A stretch of DNA of 38,560 nt. Source: an uncultured Clostridia bacterium (GTDB lineage Bacteria; Bacillota; Clostridia; Oscillospirales; Ruminococcaceae). The stretch covers positions 1 through 38,560 of the forward strand of contig CANQWD010000026.1 in assembly GCA_947627465.1 (NCBI GenBank), given 5' to 3'. The notes under the pieces are model-generated. The model did no database searches, was not told where the DNA came from, and was given only the letters and a program-made list of their open reading frames with translations. Shown here one piece after another: positions 7,928-16,094 of the stretch. Made by a program: the position numbers and the translations under genes. Each line of letters opens with the position of its first letter. Within the stretch, counting starts at the first letter, position 1.

Positions 7928-9270
7928 TGCCAAAACTTATCTGCACAAGCCGATATATCAAGAATTCAAAATCCAAGAACGCAGGGAATCTCATAAAATA
8001 TATGGGAACGCGCGAGGGAGTTGAAAAGCTGTCGAACGGTTACGATAATTCCCCCGCGACACAAAAGCAACACAGTTTAATCTGTGATTTACTCAGAGCA
8101 TACCCGCCAGCTTGGAACTATCCCGAATTCGAAAAGTACAGAGTTGAGCAAAGTAAAGGTGCAGCAACAGAATGTATAAACGCTTTTATAGAGCGCAATG
8201 CCGATCAAATTCAAGATGTGAAAAAGTTGGTTTCATATATGGCGGAGCGACCGGGAGTTGAGAAAAATGGTAAGCACGGATTGTTTTCTCAAACGGACGA
8301 TAAGATTGATCTGGACAAGGTGTGCAGCGAGGCTGCAAATCATGACGGTGTGATTTGGACTCACGTTGTCAGTCTGACTCGCGAGGACGCGGAACGGCTT
8401 GGATATAACAAGGCAGCAGCATGGCGGGAACTTGTTCGCAGAAACGCTATGCAGATAGCGGAGGCTCATAAAATTCCGATATCGGAAATGAAGTGGTATG
8501 CGGCGTTCCATAACACCACACATCACCCGCATATTCATCTTGTGGTATATTCGGAAAATATCAAGCACGGATACTTGACAAAAAAGGGAATCGACAGTTT
8601 GCACAGTATATTCGCGAATGATATATTTCGCAATGAAATGTATCATCTTTTCACTCTGCAAACTCAAATGAGGAATGAGGTAAAAGCGGCAACAAATCAA
8701 AAAATCGAAGAACTGCTCCAACGCTCATCCGAAACTGCTCCATGCGGTGAAAATATATTTCTTCTAATCTCACAGCTATCCGAACAACTCAAAAAGCAGA
8801 AGGGCAAAAAACTGTATGGATATCTACAAAAGGATATTAAAAATACTGTAGACGCAATTGTGAGGGAGCTTGCGAAAGACAATCGCATAGCAGATTTTTA
8901 TGCGGAGTGGAATAACATCAATCGGCAGAAGCTGTCTATCTATCACGACAAACCCGATCCGGATATCCCTCTCGAGGATAACAAAGAGTTCCGCAGCATC
9001 AAGAACGCAATCATAAGAGCAGTTATGGAATTGGATAATACTGCGGATATTGAGATTTCAGATTATAAGGTCACCGATATGGTCACCTTTTGGATTCGTC
9101 TGCTTGGTACTATGATAAATGATTCATATCAAAAACGACAGACGAAATTAAATAACCAAATCGACTCCAAACTGAAATCCAAAATCGAACAGAAGAAGCG
9201 CGCTCTCGGAATCAAGACAGATCATACTGTCAAAGATGTCAAAAATGATGACCAAAATTTGTCGCTTTGA
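7927..9270 (+). CDS. MobP-type relaxase (MobP3-like)
   Basis: 447 residues. Relaxase that would nick the element at oriT and stay bound to the 5' end during conjugal transfer. The N terminus PKLICTSRYIKNS, KNAGNLIKYMGTREGVEK matches the MobP3/MobL group; Tyr residues in this segment are candidates for the nucleophile. The metal-binding histidine motif is FHNTTHHPHIHLVVYS, with His199, His202 and His204. The second half is helical and charged and lacks a recognisable helicase or primase domain. No type IV secretion or coupling genes are nearby, so the element would be mobilizable but not self-transmissible. Confidence 0.9.
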   Translation: MPKLICTSRYIKNSKSKNAGNLIKYMGTREGVEKLSNGYDNSPATQKQHSLICDLLRAYPPAWNYPEFEKYRVEQSKGAATECINAFIERNADQIQDVKKLVSYMAERPGVEKNGKHGLFSQTDDKIDLDKVCSEAANHDGVIWTHVVSLTREDAERLGYNKAAAWRELVRRNAMQIAEAHKIPISEMKWYAAFHNTTHHPHIHLVVYSENIKHGYLTKKGIDSLHSIFANDIFRNEMYHLFTLQTQMRNEVKAATNQKIEELLQRSSETAPCGENIFLLISQLSEQLKKQKGKKLYGYLQKDIKNTVDAIVRELAKDNRIADFYAEWNNINRQKLSIYHDKPDPDIPLEDNKEFRSIKNAIIRAVMELDNTADIEISDYKVTDMVTFWIRLLGTMINDSYQKRQTKLNNQIDSKLKSKIEQKKRALGIKTDHTVKDVKNDDQNLSL

Positions 9271-9329
9271 GTGCTGGATTTGTTCGAAGAAATGTGGTAT
9301 GATGTGTGGTTACAAGGGAGGTGCTGTCT

Positions 9330-10499
9330 ATGGCAAAACGCAGACCGTCAGGCGACGGAATGGTTCGCAAGCGCGATGACGGGCGCTGGGAGGGACGGAT
9401 CGTAGTTGGTCACAAGAACAACGGAGAGCCGATTTATCGTTATGTCCTCGCTAAAACCCAAGCGGAATTAACTCAGAAATTGCACGACAAGATCGAAATG
9501 TACCGCGACGCCGACCTCAGTGAGGACTGTAATATGACTCTCGGCGAATGGCTTGATAAGTGGGTCAATGAATTTATGATCTTCACACTCAGACCAAGTT
9601 CGTTATATGGCTACGAGATGATAATAAAATGTCAAATCAAGCCATTCCTTGGAAATCGTCCGCTGTCCACGCTTACAACAAATGAAATTCAGAAATTCTA
9701 CAACACTATCAAGAAGAAAGGACGAGTACATCCCGATAAGCAGCATGGAACAGAAATCTCGGATAGCATGGTCAGGAAAACTCACTTGCTGCTGCATGAG
9801 GCACTTGACATGGCAGTAAAGCAAAGGCTGCTCGTAAGTAATCCTACGAACGGAACAACCATTCCAAAAAATAATTATAAGGATAAGCAAATTCTGAATG
9901 ATGAGCAACTTGATAGATTTATGGAAGTTATAAAATCCGATGAACGATGGTATGACTTCTTCTACACTGAGATTACAACAGGACTTCGTAAAGGAGAAAT
10001 ATGCGGACTGCGGTGGGAGGATTTTGATGAGCACAGCGGTAAACTGAAAATACAACGCAGCGTAGGCAGAATAAAAGACGGAGTTCTCCCGGTCGGCGAA
10101 ACAAAAACCGAAACTGGAACACGAGAAATCCTTTTACCGCCAAGCACAATGGCACTTCTTAAAAAGCGAAAAGAAAACGCTGTCGGTGATTGGATCTTCC
10201 CAAATTGGCACAATCCCGAAGAACCGATGAATCCGCAAAGCGCATATTCACGCTTGAAAGTACTTCTCAAAAAAGCAGAACTACCACTGATACGTTTCCA
10301 TGATCTTCGCCACACATTCGCTACCCATGCTATTGCGGGCGGAGTAGATGCGAAAACGTTATCCGGAATTTTAGGACACACAAACGCCAGTTTCACGCTT
10401 GATACTTACACCCATGTCACGACGGATATGCAGAAAAATGCCGCGAAGATCGTTGGTAACTTCATGGATAACATAATAGGGGGAATGAAGAATGGCTAA
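9330..10499 (+). CDS. Tyrosine recombinase/integrase, first of a tandem pair
   Basis: 389 residues from ATG 9330, which has GGGAGGTG upstream; the open frame from 9306 starts before that site. N-terminal AP2-like arm-binding domain (DGRWEGRIVVGHKNNGEPIYRY), SAM-like core-binding domain (about 65-165), then the catalytic domain: Arg220 in TGLRKGEICGL, His324-Arg327 in FHDLRHTFATHA, His350 in ILGHTNAS and nucleophile Tyr360 in LDTYTHV. All catalytic residues visible by eye are intact. It overlaps the next integrase by 8 nt. A weak TATGAT -10 at 9298-9303 could give it its own promoter. Confidence 0.93.
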   Translation: MAKRRPSGDGMVRKRDDGRWEGRIVVGHKNNGEPIYRYVLAKTQAELTQKLHDKIEMYRDADLSEDCNMTLGEWLDKWVNEFMIFTLRPSSLYGYEMIIKCQIKPFLGNRPLSTLTTNEIQKFYNTIKKKGRVHPDKQHGTEISDSMVRKTHLLLHEALDMAVKQRLLVSNPTNGTTIPKNNYKDKQILNDEQLDRFMEVIKSDERWYDFFYTEITTGLRKGEICGLRWEDFDEHSGKLKIQRSVGRIKDGVLPVGETKTETGTREILLPPSTMALLKKRKENAVGDWIFPNWHNPEEPMNPQSAYSRLKVLLKKAELPLIRFHDLRHTFATHAIAGGVDAKTLSGILGHTNASFTLDTYTHVTTDMQKNAAKIVGNFMDNIIGGMKNG

Positions 10500-11943
10500 A
10501 CGACGAAAACAAGGCGAGGGTACTCTGAGATTGCGTAAAGATGGCAGATGGGAAGGTCGCGTAGTCGTAGGTTACGACGATAAGGGCTTACCCGTAACCA
10601 AGAATGTCACCGCTAAAACAAAAATGGAATGCGCAGAAAAACTTGAAGCTCTCAAGGATAAGCATTGCAAGTCCACCGAAAAAATAAATCCGGAAATGCC
10701 ATTCGGAGAATGGATCGATTTCTGGTATCAGACATACTGTAAACACACAATTCGCGTTACTACTCAACAAGAGTATGAGAATCGAATTTACAAGCATATA
10801 ATACCCGACATCGGGAAAATACCGCTGAATAAGCTAACCCAGTCTGATATTCAGCAGTTCTACGCAAGGACGAAGTCCGGAGGACGCAAAATTCACACCG
10901 AAATATACGGCAAGGGACTTTCCAACAGAGTAATTCGGGCTATACACGCCAACTGTAGATCGGCGCTTGAGAAAGCGGTACAAGAGGGCTTGATAAGAAT
11001 AAATCCTGCAATAGGCTGCAAGCTGCCGCCGAAAAAGTCAAGGGAAATGAAAGTGCTTACGTCAAGCGAAATTGTAAGATTCCTTGACCGCGCGAAAGAG
11101 GAAGGATATTACGAACTCTTCCTACTTGAACTCGGAACGGGAATGCGCCGCGGAGAGATACTTGCCCTAAAGTGGAGTGACTTAAGCTTCGCAACAGGTG
11201 AACTGAGGATAAATAAACAGATAACTGCACTGCATGGAGAGCTATTCATATCCGAGCCTAAAACTAAAGCGTCTATAAGAACGGTTATATTACCGCTATC
11301 ACTTCTGAATGTACTGTCTGAGTACAAGAAAGCAGTCGATTCAGAATGGATATTCCCTTCACCGATTGATAATACGCGCCCAAGAACGCCATCGGCAGTA
11401 CGCAAACGACTGCAACTGATATTGGAAAGAGCGGGTTGCCCGAGAGTAAGATTTCATGACCTCAGGCACACATTCGCGACGATGGCGCTCGAAAACGGCA
11501 TGGACGTGAAGACGCTCTCGACAACAATAGGTCATGTTTCTTCCGAAACGACAATTGATATCTACAGCCATATAACCGACACAATGCAGCGACAGGCAGC
11601 CACGAAGATAGATCGCCAAATTGGCGGCACAGAAGCCGAAATTCCGAGGGCAGAGGAACGAGCAAGGGTAGATACCCTCCCGCCCGATTTCGAGCCGTAT
11701 AAACCCAAATGTCGCAAATCCGGGACAGGCTGTGTGACGATGATAAACGACCACCTCTACGAGGGTCGGTATAGTCCGAGAAACGCTTACGGGAAACGGG
11801 AATCTCATAATATCTATGCCAAGACAAGAGAGGAATGCGAAGAAAAGCTTGCGGCGATGATAGCGCAGGTCAAAGCTGACATCAAGGCAGAGAAAGAGCG
11901 GTTGAAAACGGCGAACAAATCGTTCAGCCTTGAAATTCGATAA
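10492..11943 (+). CDS. Tyrosine recombinase/integrase, second of the pair, with an extra C-terminal arm-like domain
   Basis: 483 residues, about 90 longer than the first integrase, starting inside that gene. N-terminal AP2-like domain (DGRWEGRVVVGYDDKG), SAM-like core-binding domain, catalytic Arg219 (TGMRRGEILAL), His322-Arg325 (FHDLRHTFATMA), His348 (TIGHVSSE) and nucleophile Tyr358 (DIYSHI). After the catalytic domain, residues about 414-462 repeat the arm-domain pattern (MINDHLYEGRYSPRN, then IYAKTREECEEKLAAMI), much like AKTKMECAEKLEAL near the N terminus. So it may contact arm DNA at both ends. Its closest relative by eye is the neighbour, which suggests ancient tandem duplication. Both may be needed for integration and excision, as in other two-recombinase elements. 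Confidence 0.92.
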   Translation: MAKRRKQGEGTLRLRKDGRWEGRVVVGYDDKGLPVTKNVTAKTKMECAEKLEALKDKHCKSTEKINPEMPFGEWIDFWYQTYCKHTIRVTTQQEYENRIYKHIIPDIGKIPLNKLTQSDIQQFYARTKSGGRKIHTEIYGKGLSNRVIRAIHANCRSALEKAVQEGLIRINPAIGCKLPPKKSREMKVLTSSEIVRFLDRAKEEGYYELFLLELGTGMRRGEILALKWSDLSFATGELRINKQITALHGELFISEPKTKASIRTVILPLSLLNVLSEYKKAVDSEWIFPSPIDNTRPRTPSAVRKRLQLILERAGCPRVRFHDLRHTFATMALENGMDVKTLSTTIGHVSSETTIDIYSHITDTMQRQAATKIDRQIGGTEAEIPRAEERARVDTLPPDFEPYKPKCRKSGTGCVTMINDHLYEGRYSPRNAYGKRESHNIYAKTREECEEKLAAMIAQVKADIKAEKERLKTANKSFSLEIR

Positions 11944-11992
11944 CGAAACGTTATTGAGATCGTTCAAAAATTGGGACGCACTAAAAAACAGC

Positions 11993-12061
11993 ACCCGCCC
12001 TATTTTAGGGCGGGTAGGAGTGTCCGTTTTGGACACTCCTTCAAAACTGTCGTTTTGACAG
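11993..12061 (+). terminator. Three consecutive hairpins after the integrase genes
   Basis: Hairpin 1: ACCCGCCCT-ATTTT-AGGGCGGGT (11993-12015). Hairpin 2: AGGAGTGTCC-GTTTT-GGACACTCCT (12016-12040), directly adjacent. Hairpin 3: CTGTC-GTTTT-GACAG (12047-12061). All three have five-base ATTTT or GTTTT loops. No long T-run follows any of them, so termination is only one option; they could be a recombinase-related or RNA-stability structure. Confidence 0.6.
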
Positions 12062-12366
12062 AATTGACTTGTTCTGACTCGGGGATGAGTTTACTTCGAG
12101 CTGCCTAAAGGTCGGATTATGCTACCTTTCAAAATCGGTACTCCGTATTTCACGAGGTACCGATATAGATGAGGATACAGATGAGTACCTCATAAATCTC
12201 TTGTCAAAAATTGAGCCGCAGTAAACAAAGAATACGCCGGAGAAAAACCTCCGCACTAAAACGGTGCTTAGTAGGTCGCCCCAAAGCAAGGCATCCTTCA
12301 TGAATTCTCGCCTACCGAAACGATACTCGAGGGGGACACAACGAATCGTTACATCCATAAAAATTA
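12062..12366. other. Gene-free right end of the mobilizable element
   Basis: I see no credible gene here. It holds an inverted repeat ATCGGTAC...GTACCGAT (12134-12164), the right copy of the element's direct repeat (12204-12231), and a small CGGAG-AAAAA-CCTCCG-type hairpin (about 12238-12253). Open frames reading through it also run across the tRNA and are not credible. Confidence 0.5.
12204..12231. repeat. Right copy of the 28-nt imperfect direct repeat (candidate att)
   Basis: It matches 5263-5290 at 25 of 28 positions, including a 14-base identical core. It lies 260 bp beyond the second integrase and 180 bp before tRNA-Pro. If this is attR, the element is about 6.9 kb and the tRNA is chromosomal. 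Confidence 0.4.
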
Positions 12367-12409
12367 AAACCGCATTACGAGCCATACAAATGGCTTTGTA
12401 ATGCGGTTT
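12367..12409 (-). terminator. Terminator of tRNA-Pro
   Basis: AAACCGCATTAC (12367-12378) pairs perfectly with GTAATGCGGTTT (12398-12409), with an inner GCCAT/ATGGC stem. On the minus strand it begins right after the tRNA CCA end and runs into TTTTAATTT. Confidence 0.9.
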
Positions 12410-12410
12410 A

Positions 12411-12486
12411 TGGTCGGAGTGACGTGACTCGAACACGCGACATCGAAGTCCCAAACTTCGCGCGCTACCAACTGCGCTACACCCCG
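12411..12486 (-). tRNA. tRNA-Pro (anticodon TGG), CCA encoded
   Basis: On the minus strand the cloverleaf is complete: acceptor CGGGGTG with CACTCCG (one G-T pair), D arm GCGC-AGTTGGTA-GCGC, anticodon stem CGAAG/CTTCG with loop TTTGGGA (anticodon TGG), variable ATGTC, T arm GCGTG-TTCGAGT-CACGT, discriminator A, then CCA. It reads all proline codons or CCA/CCG depending on modification. A terminator follows at once. A partial second copy lies 148 nt upstream at 12634-12671. Confidence 0.95.
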
Positions 12487-12504
12487 ATTTTATGATTTTT
12501 TCTC

Positions 12505-12550
12505 AAAGTGGTCAAATATGTGGTCAAACAGATTTCTGACCAAGATTTCC
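12505..12550. repeat. Upstream repeat of tRNA-Pro, copy A, with GTGGTCA iterons
   Basis: This 46-nt stretch contains GTGGTCAAAT and TGTGGTCAAA in direct orientation and TGACCA in reverse. It aligns with 12703-12748 (same length, same ends AAAG...GATTTCC). Spaced GTGGTCA repeats near tRNA genes resemble arm-type sites of tyrosine integrases, which is an inference. Confidence 0.5.
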
Positions 12551-12582
12551 ACACTACGAAATCACTGTGACGGTGTAGTGTG
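12550..12582. repeat. Inverted repeat CACACTAC...GTAGTGTG
   Basis: Eight-base arms at 12550-12557 and 12575-12582, with an inner TCACTGTGA. It directly follows copy A of the upstream repeat, between the tRNA and the partial tRNA. Confidence 0.55.
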
Positions 12583-12633
12583 AAAGTAAATATACGAAAA
12601 ATCGCTCAGCAAAGCGCTCCGACGGTTCTATGC

Positions 12634-12671
12634 TCCCAAATGTGGCGCGCTACCAACTGCGCTACACCCCG
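12634..12671 (-). pseudogene. 5' half of a second tRNA-Pro, broken after the anticodon loop
   Basis: Minus-strand bases 1-27 equal those of the intact tRNA-Pro. The anticodon 5' strand is then CCACA, followed by loop TTTGGGA. The next bases are GCATA, not the TGTGG needed to close the stem, and no T arm or acceptor 3' strand follows. The break point lies exactly at the end of the anticodon loop, a known crossover place for some tRNA-targeting integrases. Confidence 0.75.
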
Positions 12672-12702
12672 ATTTATATTTGGTTTTAGCCGAATTTTTT
12701 CG

Positions 12703-12748
12703 AAAGCGACCAATTACGTGACCATGCGCGATTTCGACCGAGATTTCC
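12703..12748. repeat. Upstream repeat of the partial tRNA-Pro, copy B
   Basis: Same 46-nt length and end sequences as 12505-12550, but diverged inside (CGACCAATTACGTGACC where copy A has TGGTCAAATATGTGGTC). It sits at a similar distance from the partial tRNA as copy A does from the intact one, so the tRNA and its flank were copied together. Confidence 0.5.
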
Positions 12749-13005
12749 GAGAGGGAAACCGACCGTAAGGTTGTGCGTTCAAAGCGTTTGTGCGCACAAA
12801 CGTTCTGCAAAGGGTCGGACGAGTTTGAGAGTTCGAATGCATCGGCATCGCATGCTCCGCCCCCCTGTAACTTTATAATTATAACACAAAAAACGGGATT
12901 TGTCAAGGACTTATCGAAAAAAGCCTAAAAAATCGACATAGGTAGGAAGTCGAAGTACAAACGCCGCCTTGCCGCATAGAGAGGAAAAATTCACCGTAAT
13001 TTCAC
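12749..13005. other. Gene-free stretch with a perfect palindrome
   Basis: CGTTTGTGCGCACAAACG at 12785-12802 is an 18-base perfect palindrome, nested inside a wider pair CCGACC (12758-12763) with GGTCGG (about 12814-12819). No gene is supported here. TTCGAAT near 12832 resembles a tRNA T loop, but no tRNA can be folded around it. Confidence 0.5.
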
Positions 13006-13034
13006 TTGACTTATCGGGGGCATTGTAGTATAAT
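13006..13034 (+). promoter_or_regulatory. Sigma-A promoter of the unknown 13074 gene
   Basis: TTGACT (13006-13011), 17 nt, TATAAT (13029-13034). Transcription should start near 13041, which leaves no room for a ribosome site before the ATG at 13044 and supports a later start. Confidence 0.85.
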
Positions 13035-13073
13035 ATATAATGTATGTTTGTATACAGCGGCAAGGAGATGATC

Positions 13074-13541
13074 TTGGTGGAGAGCCGTGAGCGCCAAAGA
13101 CGTATAAGGGAGCTGTCCGAAAAAAGTAAGCGCCGCGCGTTGGAACGCGGGATAGAGCGCGTTAAAGCGGAGATGTCCGGCGAGATAGCGGACTTCTCGC
13201 GGAAATACAGCTTTGCCGACAGCACTGCCTCCGAAAAACTGAAAAAACTCATAGACGAATTGACGTGCGATTCATTCGGAATTGATTTTGATAAATTTCC
13301 CGCGCATAGGAAGTTCTCGTCTCAAAGCACCGATTTGCGTAATCGAACGGCTTGGTTCTGTTCGCTTGTCGGCGGCGAGGAGATATTCGAGATATTTGTC
13401 AAAGGCAGGGTCTGCGATTTCCTTGCCGATTATGATGATTGGTATTTCTACGGAGCGTATATGCTCTTGGTCGACGAGGACTTTGGCGGGTTGATCTATA
13501 TAGACGACAATGGCGGTATGACGGAGGCTTTTCTCCGATAA
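13074..13541 (+). CDS. Hypothetical soluble protein
   Basis: About 155 residues. The longest frame begins at ATG 13044, but that lies at the predicted transcript start. AAGGAG at 13062-13067 points to TTG 13074 (6-nt spacer) or GTG 13077. The N-terminal third is a highly charged helix (ESRERQRRIRELSEKSKRRALERGIERVKAEM). The C-terminal part is mixed alpha/beta with acidic and aromatic residues (DYDDWYFYGAYMLLVDEDFGGLIYIDDNGG). No signal, membrane segment or catalytic motif is seen and I do not recognise the family. It lies 63 nt upstream of the ECF ATPase gene. A hairpin CCGCTCC/GGAGCGG (13554-13574) without T-run separates them, so co-transcription is possible. Confidence 0.7.
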   Translation: MVESRERQRRIRELSEKSKRRALERGIERVKAEMSGEIADFSRKYSFADSTASEKLKKLIDELTCDSFGIDFDKFPAHRKFSSQSTDLRNRTAWFCSLVGGEEIFEIFVKGRVCDFLADYDDWYFYGAYMLLVDEDFGGLIYIDDNGGMTEAFLR

Positions 13542-13604
13542 AGATACAGAACGCCGCTCCTCCGCGGGGAGCGGAGGAAATGAACAAGAGAATTTGAGGA
13601 CGTA

Positions 13605-15359
13605 ATGAACATTATAGAAGTAAAGGATCTATGCTTTGATTATACAACGCAGGACGAAAACGGAAACGTCACCGAGCGCAATTCCGTGCTGAAAAACGTC
13701 AGCCTTGATATCCCCGAGGGACAGTTTTTGGCGGTGCTCGGGCATAACGGCTGCGGAAAATCCACGCTTGCAAAGCACTTTAACGCGATACTCACGCCGA
13801 CTTCCGGAAAAGTCACGGTTTGCGGGATCGATACGGCGGACGAGGACAGACTTTATGATATTCGGCAGTCGGTGGGAATGGTTTTCCAAAATCCCGATAA
13901 TCAGCTTGTGGCGACTATCGTCGAGGAGGACGTGGCGTTCGCCCCGGAGAACCTCGGTATAGAGCCGAAAGAGATACGAAAACGTGTCGACGAGGCGCTA
14001 AAGCAAGTGGATATGTACGAATACCGCGAGCACGCGCCGCACCAGCTTTCGGGAGGACAAAAGCAGCGCGTTGCTATTGCGGGCATAATCGCCATGCAGC
14101 CGCGATGTATCGTGATGGACGAGCCGACTGCCATGCTTGATCCTAAGGGCAGACGCGAGGTTATGAAAACGATAAAGCAGCTTAATAAGGAGCAGGGGAT
14201 TACCGTTATCCTTATCACACATTATATGGACGAGGCGGCGCAGGCGGACAGGGTTGTAGTAATGGACGAAGGACATATCATTATGGACGGCGAGCCGCAT
14301 AAAATTTTCGCACAGTCGAAAAAACTCCGCGCGGTAGGCTTGGACGTTCCTCAAGTGACCGAGCTTTGCGATATGCTCAGAGCCGAGGGAGTGGATATCT
14401 CCAACGAGATAATCTTTGAGGACGAATGCGCCGAAGCTGTCGCGGCATTGCCGCTGAAGAAAAAGAAAGCCGATATCACGCGAAAAGCCAAGGTCATTGA
14501 AAAGACGGAGAATACGGAAGAGATCGCCAAGTTCGACGGAGTGACCTACAAATACAGCGTGGGAACGCCGTTTGAGAAAACCGCCGTAGACCACGTAGAT
14601 CTAAGCATTTCAAAGGGAGAGTTCGTGGGCATTATCGGGCATACGGGTTCGGGAAAATCCACGCTCATTCAGCATTTGAACGGCTTGATAAAGCCCACCG
14701 AGGGCACGGTTTTCGTAAATTCCCAAGACATCTGGAGCAAGGACGTTAAAATACGCGACGTTCGGTTTAAAGTGGGGCTTGTGTTCCAGTATTCGGAGCA
14801 CCAGCTATTCGAGGAAACCGTGTCTAAGGACATAGCCTACGGACCGAAAAATATGGGACTTTCCGAGGACGAGATAAACAAAGCCGTTAACGCCGCCGCC
14901 GAAAGTATGGGTATCGCTCATTTGCTCGAAAAATCACCGTTCGAGTTATCGGGCGGACAGCAGCGGCGAGTTGCTTTGGCGGGCGTTCTCGCCATGGATC
15001 CCGAGGTGCTTATTTTGGACGAACCCGCCGCGGGTCTCGACCCGAAAGGCAGAGACAAGATACTCGGGCTTATCAAACGGTATCACGAGCAATCTGGGAA
15101 AACGATACTCTTGGTGTCGCACTCCATGGAAGATATTGTAAAATTTGCCACGAAAGTGCTTGTAATGAACAAGGCAAAGTTGTTTTGTTACGATGAAACG
15201 GACAAGGTTTTCGAGCGCACAAACGAGCTTACTTCGATAGGTCTGGACGTGCCGCAGATAACGCGGCTCTCTCACAAACTCGGGGAGTTGGGCATTGATA
15301 TCGGCAGCGATATATATACCACCAACAGAGCCGCCGAGAGAATTATGACGCTGCTGTAA
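13605..15359 (+). CDS. ecfA: Energy-coupling factor transporter ATPase, EcfA1 and EcfA2 fused in one chain
   Basis: 584 residues holding two complete ABC ATPase domains. Domain 1: Walker [10 protein letters not shown] (46-54), signature LSGGQKQR, Walker [13 protein letters not shown]. Domain 2: Walker [10 protein letters not shown] (345-353), LSGGQQRR, Walker [13 protein letters not shown]. The QNPDNQ and QYSEHQ Q-loops are typical of ECF ATPases. A lysine-rich linker near 285-305 joins them. Together with EcfT it powers uptake of vitamins or metals through exchangeable S components, none of which lies here. In most Firmicutes the two ATPases are separate adjacent genes (ecfA1, ecfA2). The site upstream of ATG is GAGGACG. 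Downstream ecfT is 735 nt away because a repeat and another gene intervene. Confidence 0.95.
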   Translation: MNIIEVKDLCFDYTTQDENGNVTERNSVLKNVSLDIPEGQFLAVLGHNGCGKSTLAKHFNAILTPTSGKVTVCGIDTADEDRLYDIRQSVGMVFQNPDNQLVATIVEEDVAFAPENLGIEPKEIRKRVDEALKQVDMYEYREHAPHQLSGGQKQRVAIAGIIAMQPRCIVMDEPTAMLDPKGRREVMKTIKQLNKEQGITVILITHYMDEAAQADRVVVMDEGHIIMDGEPHKIFAQSKKLRAVGLDVPQVTELCDMLRAEGVDISNEIIFEDECAEAVAALPLKKKKADITRKAKVIEKTENTEEIAKFDGVTYKYSVGTPFEKTAVDHVDLSISKGEFVGIIGHTGSGKSTLIQHLNGLIKPTEGTVFVNSQDIWSKDVKIRDVRFKVGLVFQYSEHQLFEETVSKDIAYGPKNMGLSEDEINKAVNAAAESMGIAHLLEKSPFELSGGQQRRVALAGVLAMDPEVLILDEPAAGLDPKGRDKILGLIKRYHEQSGKTILLVSHSMEDIVKFATKVLVMNKAKLFCYDETDKVFERTNELTSIGLDVPQITRLSHKLGELGIDIGSDIYTTNRAAERIMTLL

Positions 15360-15366
15360 TCAGTGT

Positions 15367-15493
15367 ACAATGTACAATTGACAATTCAAGTGCGCCTACG
15401 GCGCTTATTTAGATCGTTTGTGTATCGTTGCGCATACAATCTGAATCGCGGCGAAGCCGCAACCGAAATTGTAAATTGTCAATTGTACATTGT
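15367..15493. repeat. MITE-like element with perfect 20-bp terminal inverted repeats
   Basis: ACAATGTACAATTGACAATT (15367-15386) is the exact reverse complement of 15474-15493. Between them are three small hairpins: GCGCC-TA-GGCGC, GTAT...ATAC and GCGGC-GAA-GCCGC. There is no coding frame. It occupies the gap between the ATPase gene and the PH-like gene and differs in sequence from the element at 5093-5196. Confidence 0.8.
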
Positions 15494-15512
15494 CAATTGA
15501 AAGGAGGACAGA

Positions 15513-16088
15513 ATGCCGGGTTTTCTTGTTGAAAAGGTTATGCTGGAAAAATTGGGAAAATACGTTCCCGAGGGAGAAACAATTGCGGCAGCTATCGAGT
15601 GTACGGCTTTACAAACGCGCATTTGCTGTTATTACGACAAATGCGAAATTGACGAGGAAAACGATATGTTAGTTCCGAGTTGGGATAGCTTGATCGGCGC
15701 AATCGAAATAAGGAAAAGCAAGCGCGCGGAGTATTCCGCTTACATCGGCATTACGAAAAATACGCTCATTCTTTGTGAAATGATGAATGAAATGCATTAT
15801 TACGAGGTGAACGAAGCCCCCGCTTCAAAGGCGGCTTTTGTTCAACATCTAGAAAAACCGACAAAGCACTCCGATTTGGGAAAGTGCTTCCCGCTCGCGG
15901 AGATCGAGAACTGCGAGCTTAAAACGAGCTTTACGGGCGCGGTAAAATGCGTTATCAATATGAAAAACGGCAGTCTGCTGAAGCTGAAGCTCCCCAAACG
16001 CAGCAGCGCTAAACGAGACATGCCGCACCACGAGGAGTACAGAGAAAATATACTCTCAAAACTCTCGGCGTTCTCCCAAGAAAGGTAA
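15513..16088 (+). CDS. Bacterial PH-like domain protein (hypothetical)
   Basis: 191 residues, ATG preceded by AAAGGAGGACAGA. The layout suggests a bacterial pleckstrin-homology-like fold: YIGITKNTLILCEM (strand pair), FPLAEIENCELKTSFTG, then CVINMKNGSLLKLKLPKRS and a C-terminal helix (HEEYRENILSKLSAF). Such domains are often found in small proteins of unknown function. The N-terminal part has several cysteines (CTALQTRICCYYDKC) but no clear metal motif. No signal peptide or membrane segment is seen. It ends 6 nt before ecfT, so it is probably co-transcribed; any role in transport is unknown. Confidence 0.75.
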   Translation: MPGFLVEKVMLEKLGKYVPEGETIAAAIECTALQTRICCYYDKCEIDEENDMLVPSWDSLIGAIEIRKSKRAEYSAYIGITKNTLILCEMMNEMHYYEVNEAPASKAAFVQHLEKPTKHSDLGKCFPLAEIENCELKTSFTGAVKCVINMKNGSLLKLKLPKRSSAKRDMPHHEEYRENILSKLSAFSQER

Positions 16089-16094
16089 TAGATA

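Noticed and set aside
12122-12454. Minus-strand frame of 110 codons
   Set aside because: It starts inside the tRNA-Pro gene and runs through its terminator.
12800-12850. tRNA-Cys-like hints (TTCTGCAAA and TTCGAAT)
   Set aside because: No acceptor or D arm can be paired, so it is not called even as a pseudogene.
12580-12906. Short frames on both strands across the partial tRNA and palindrome
   Set aside because: No ribosome site; they overlap RNA-type and repeat sequence.
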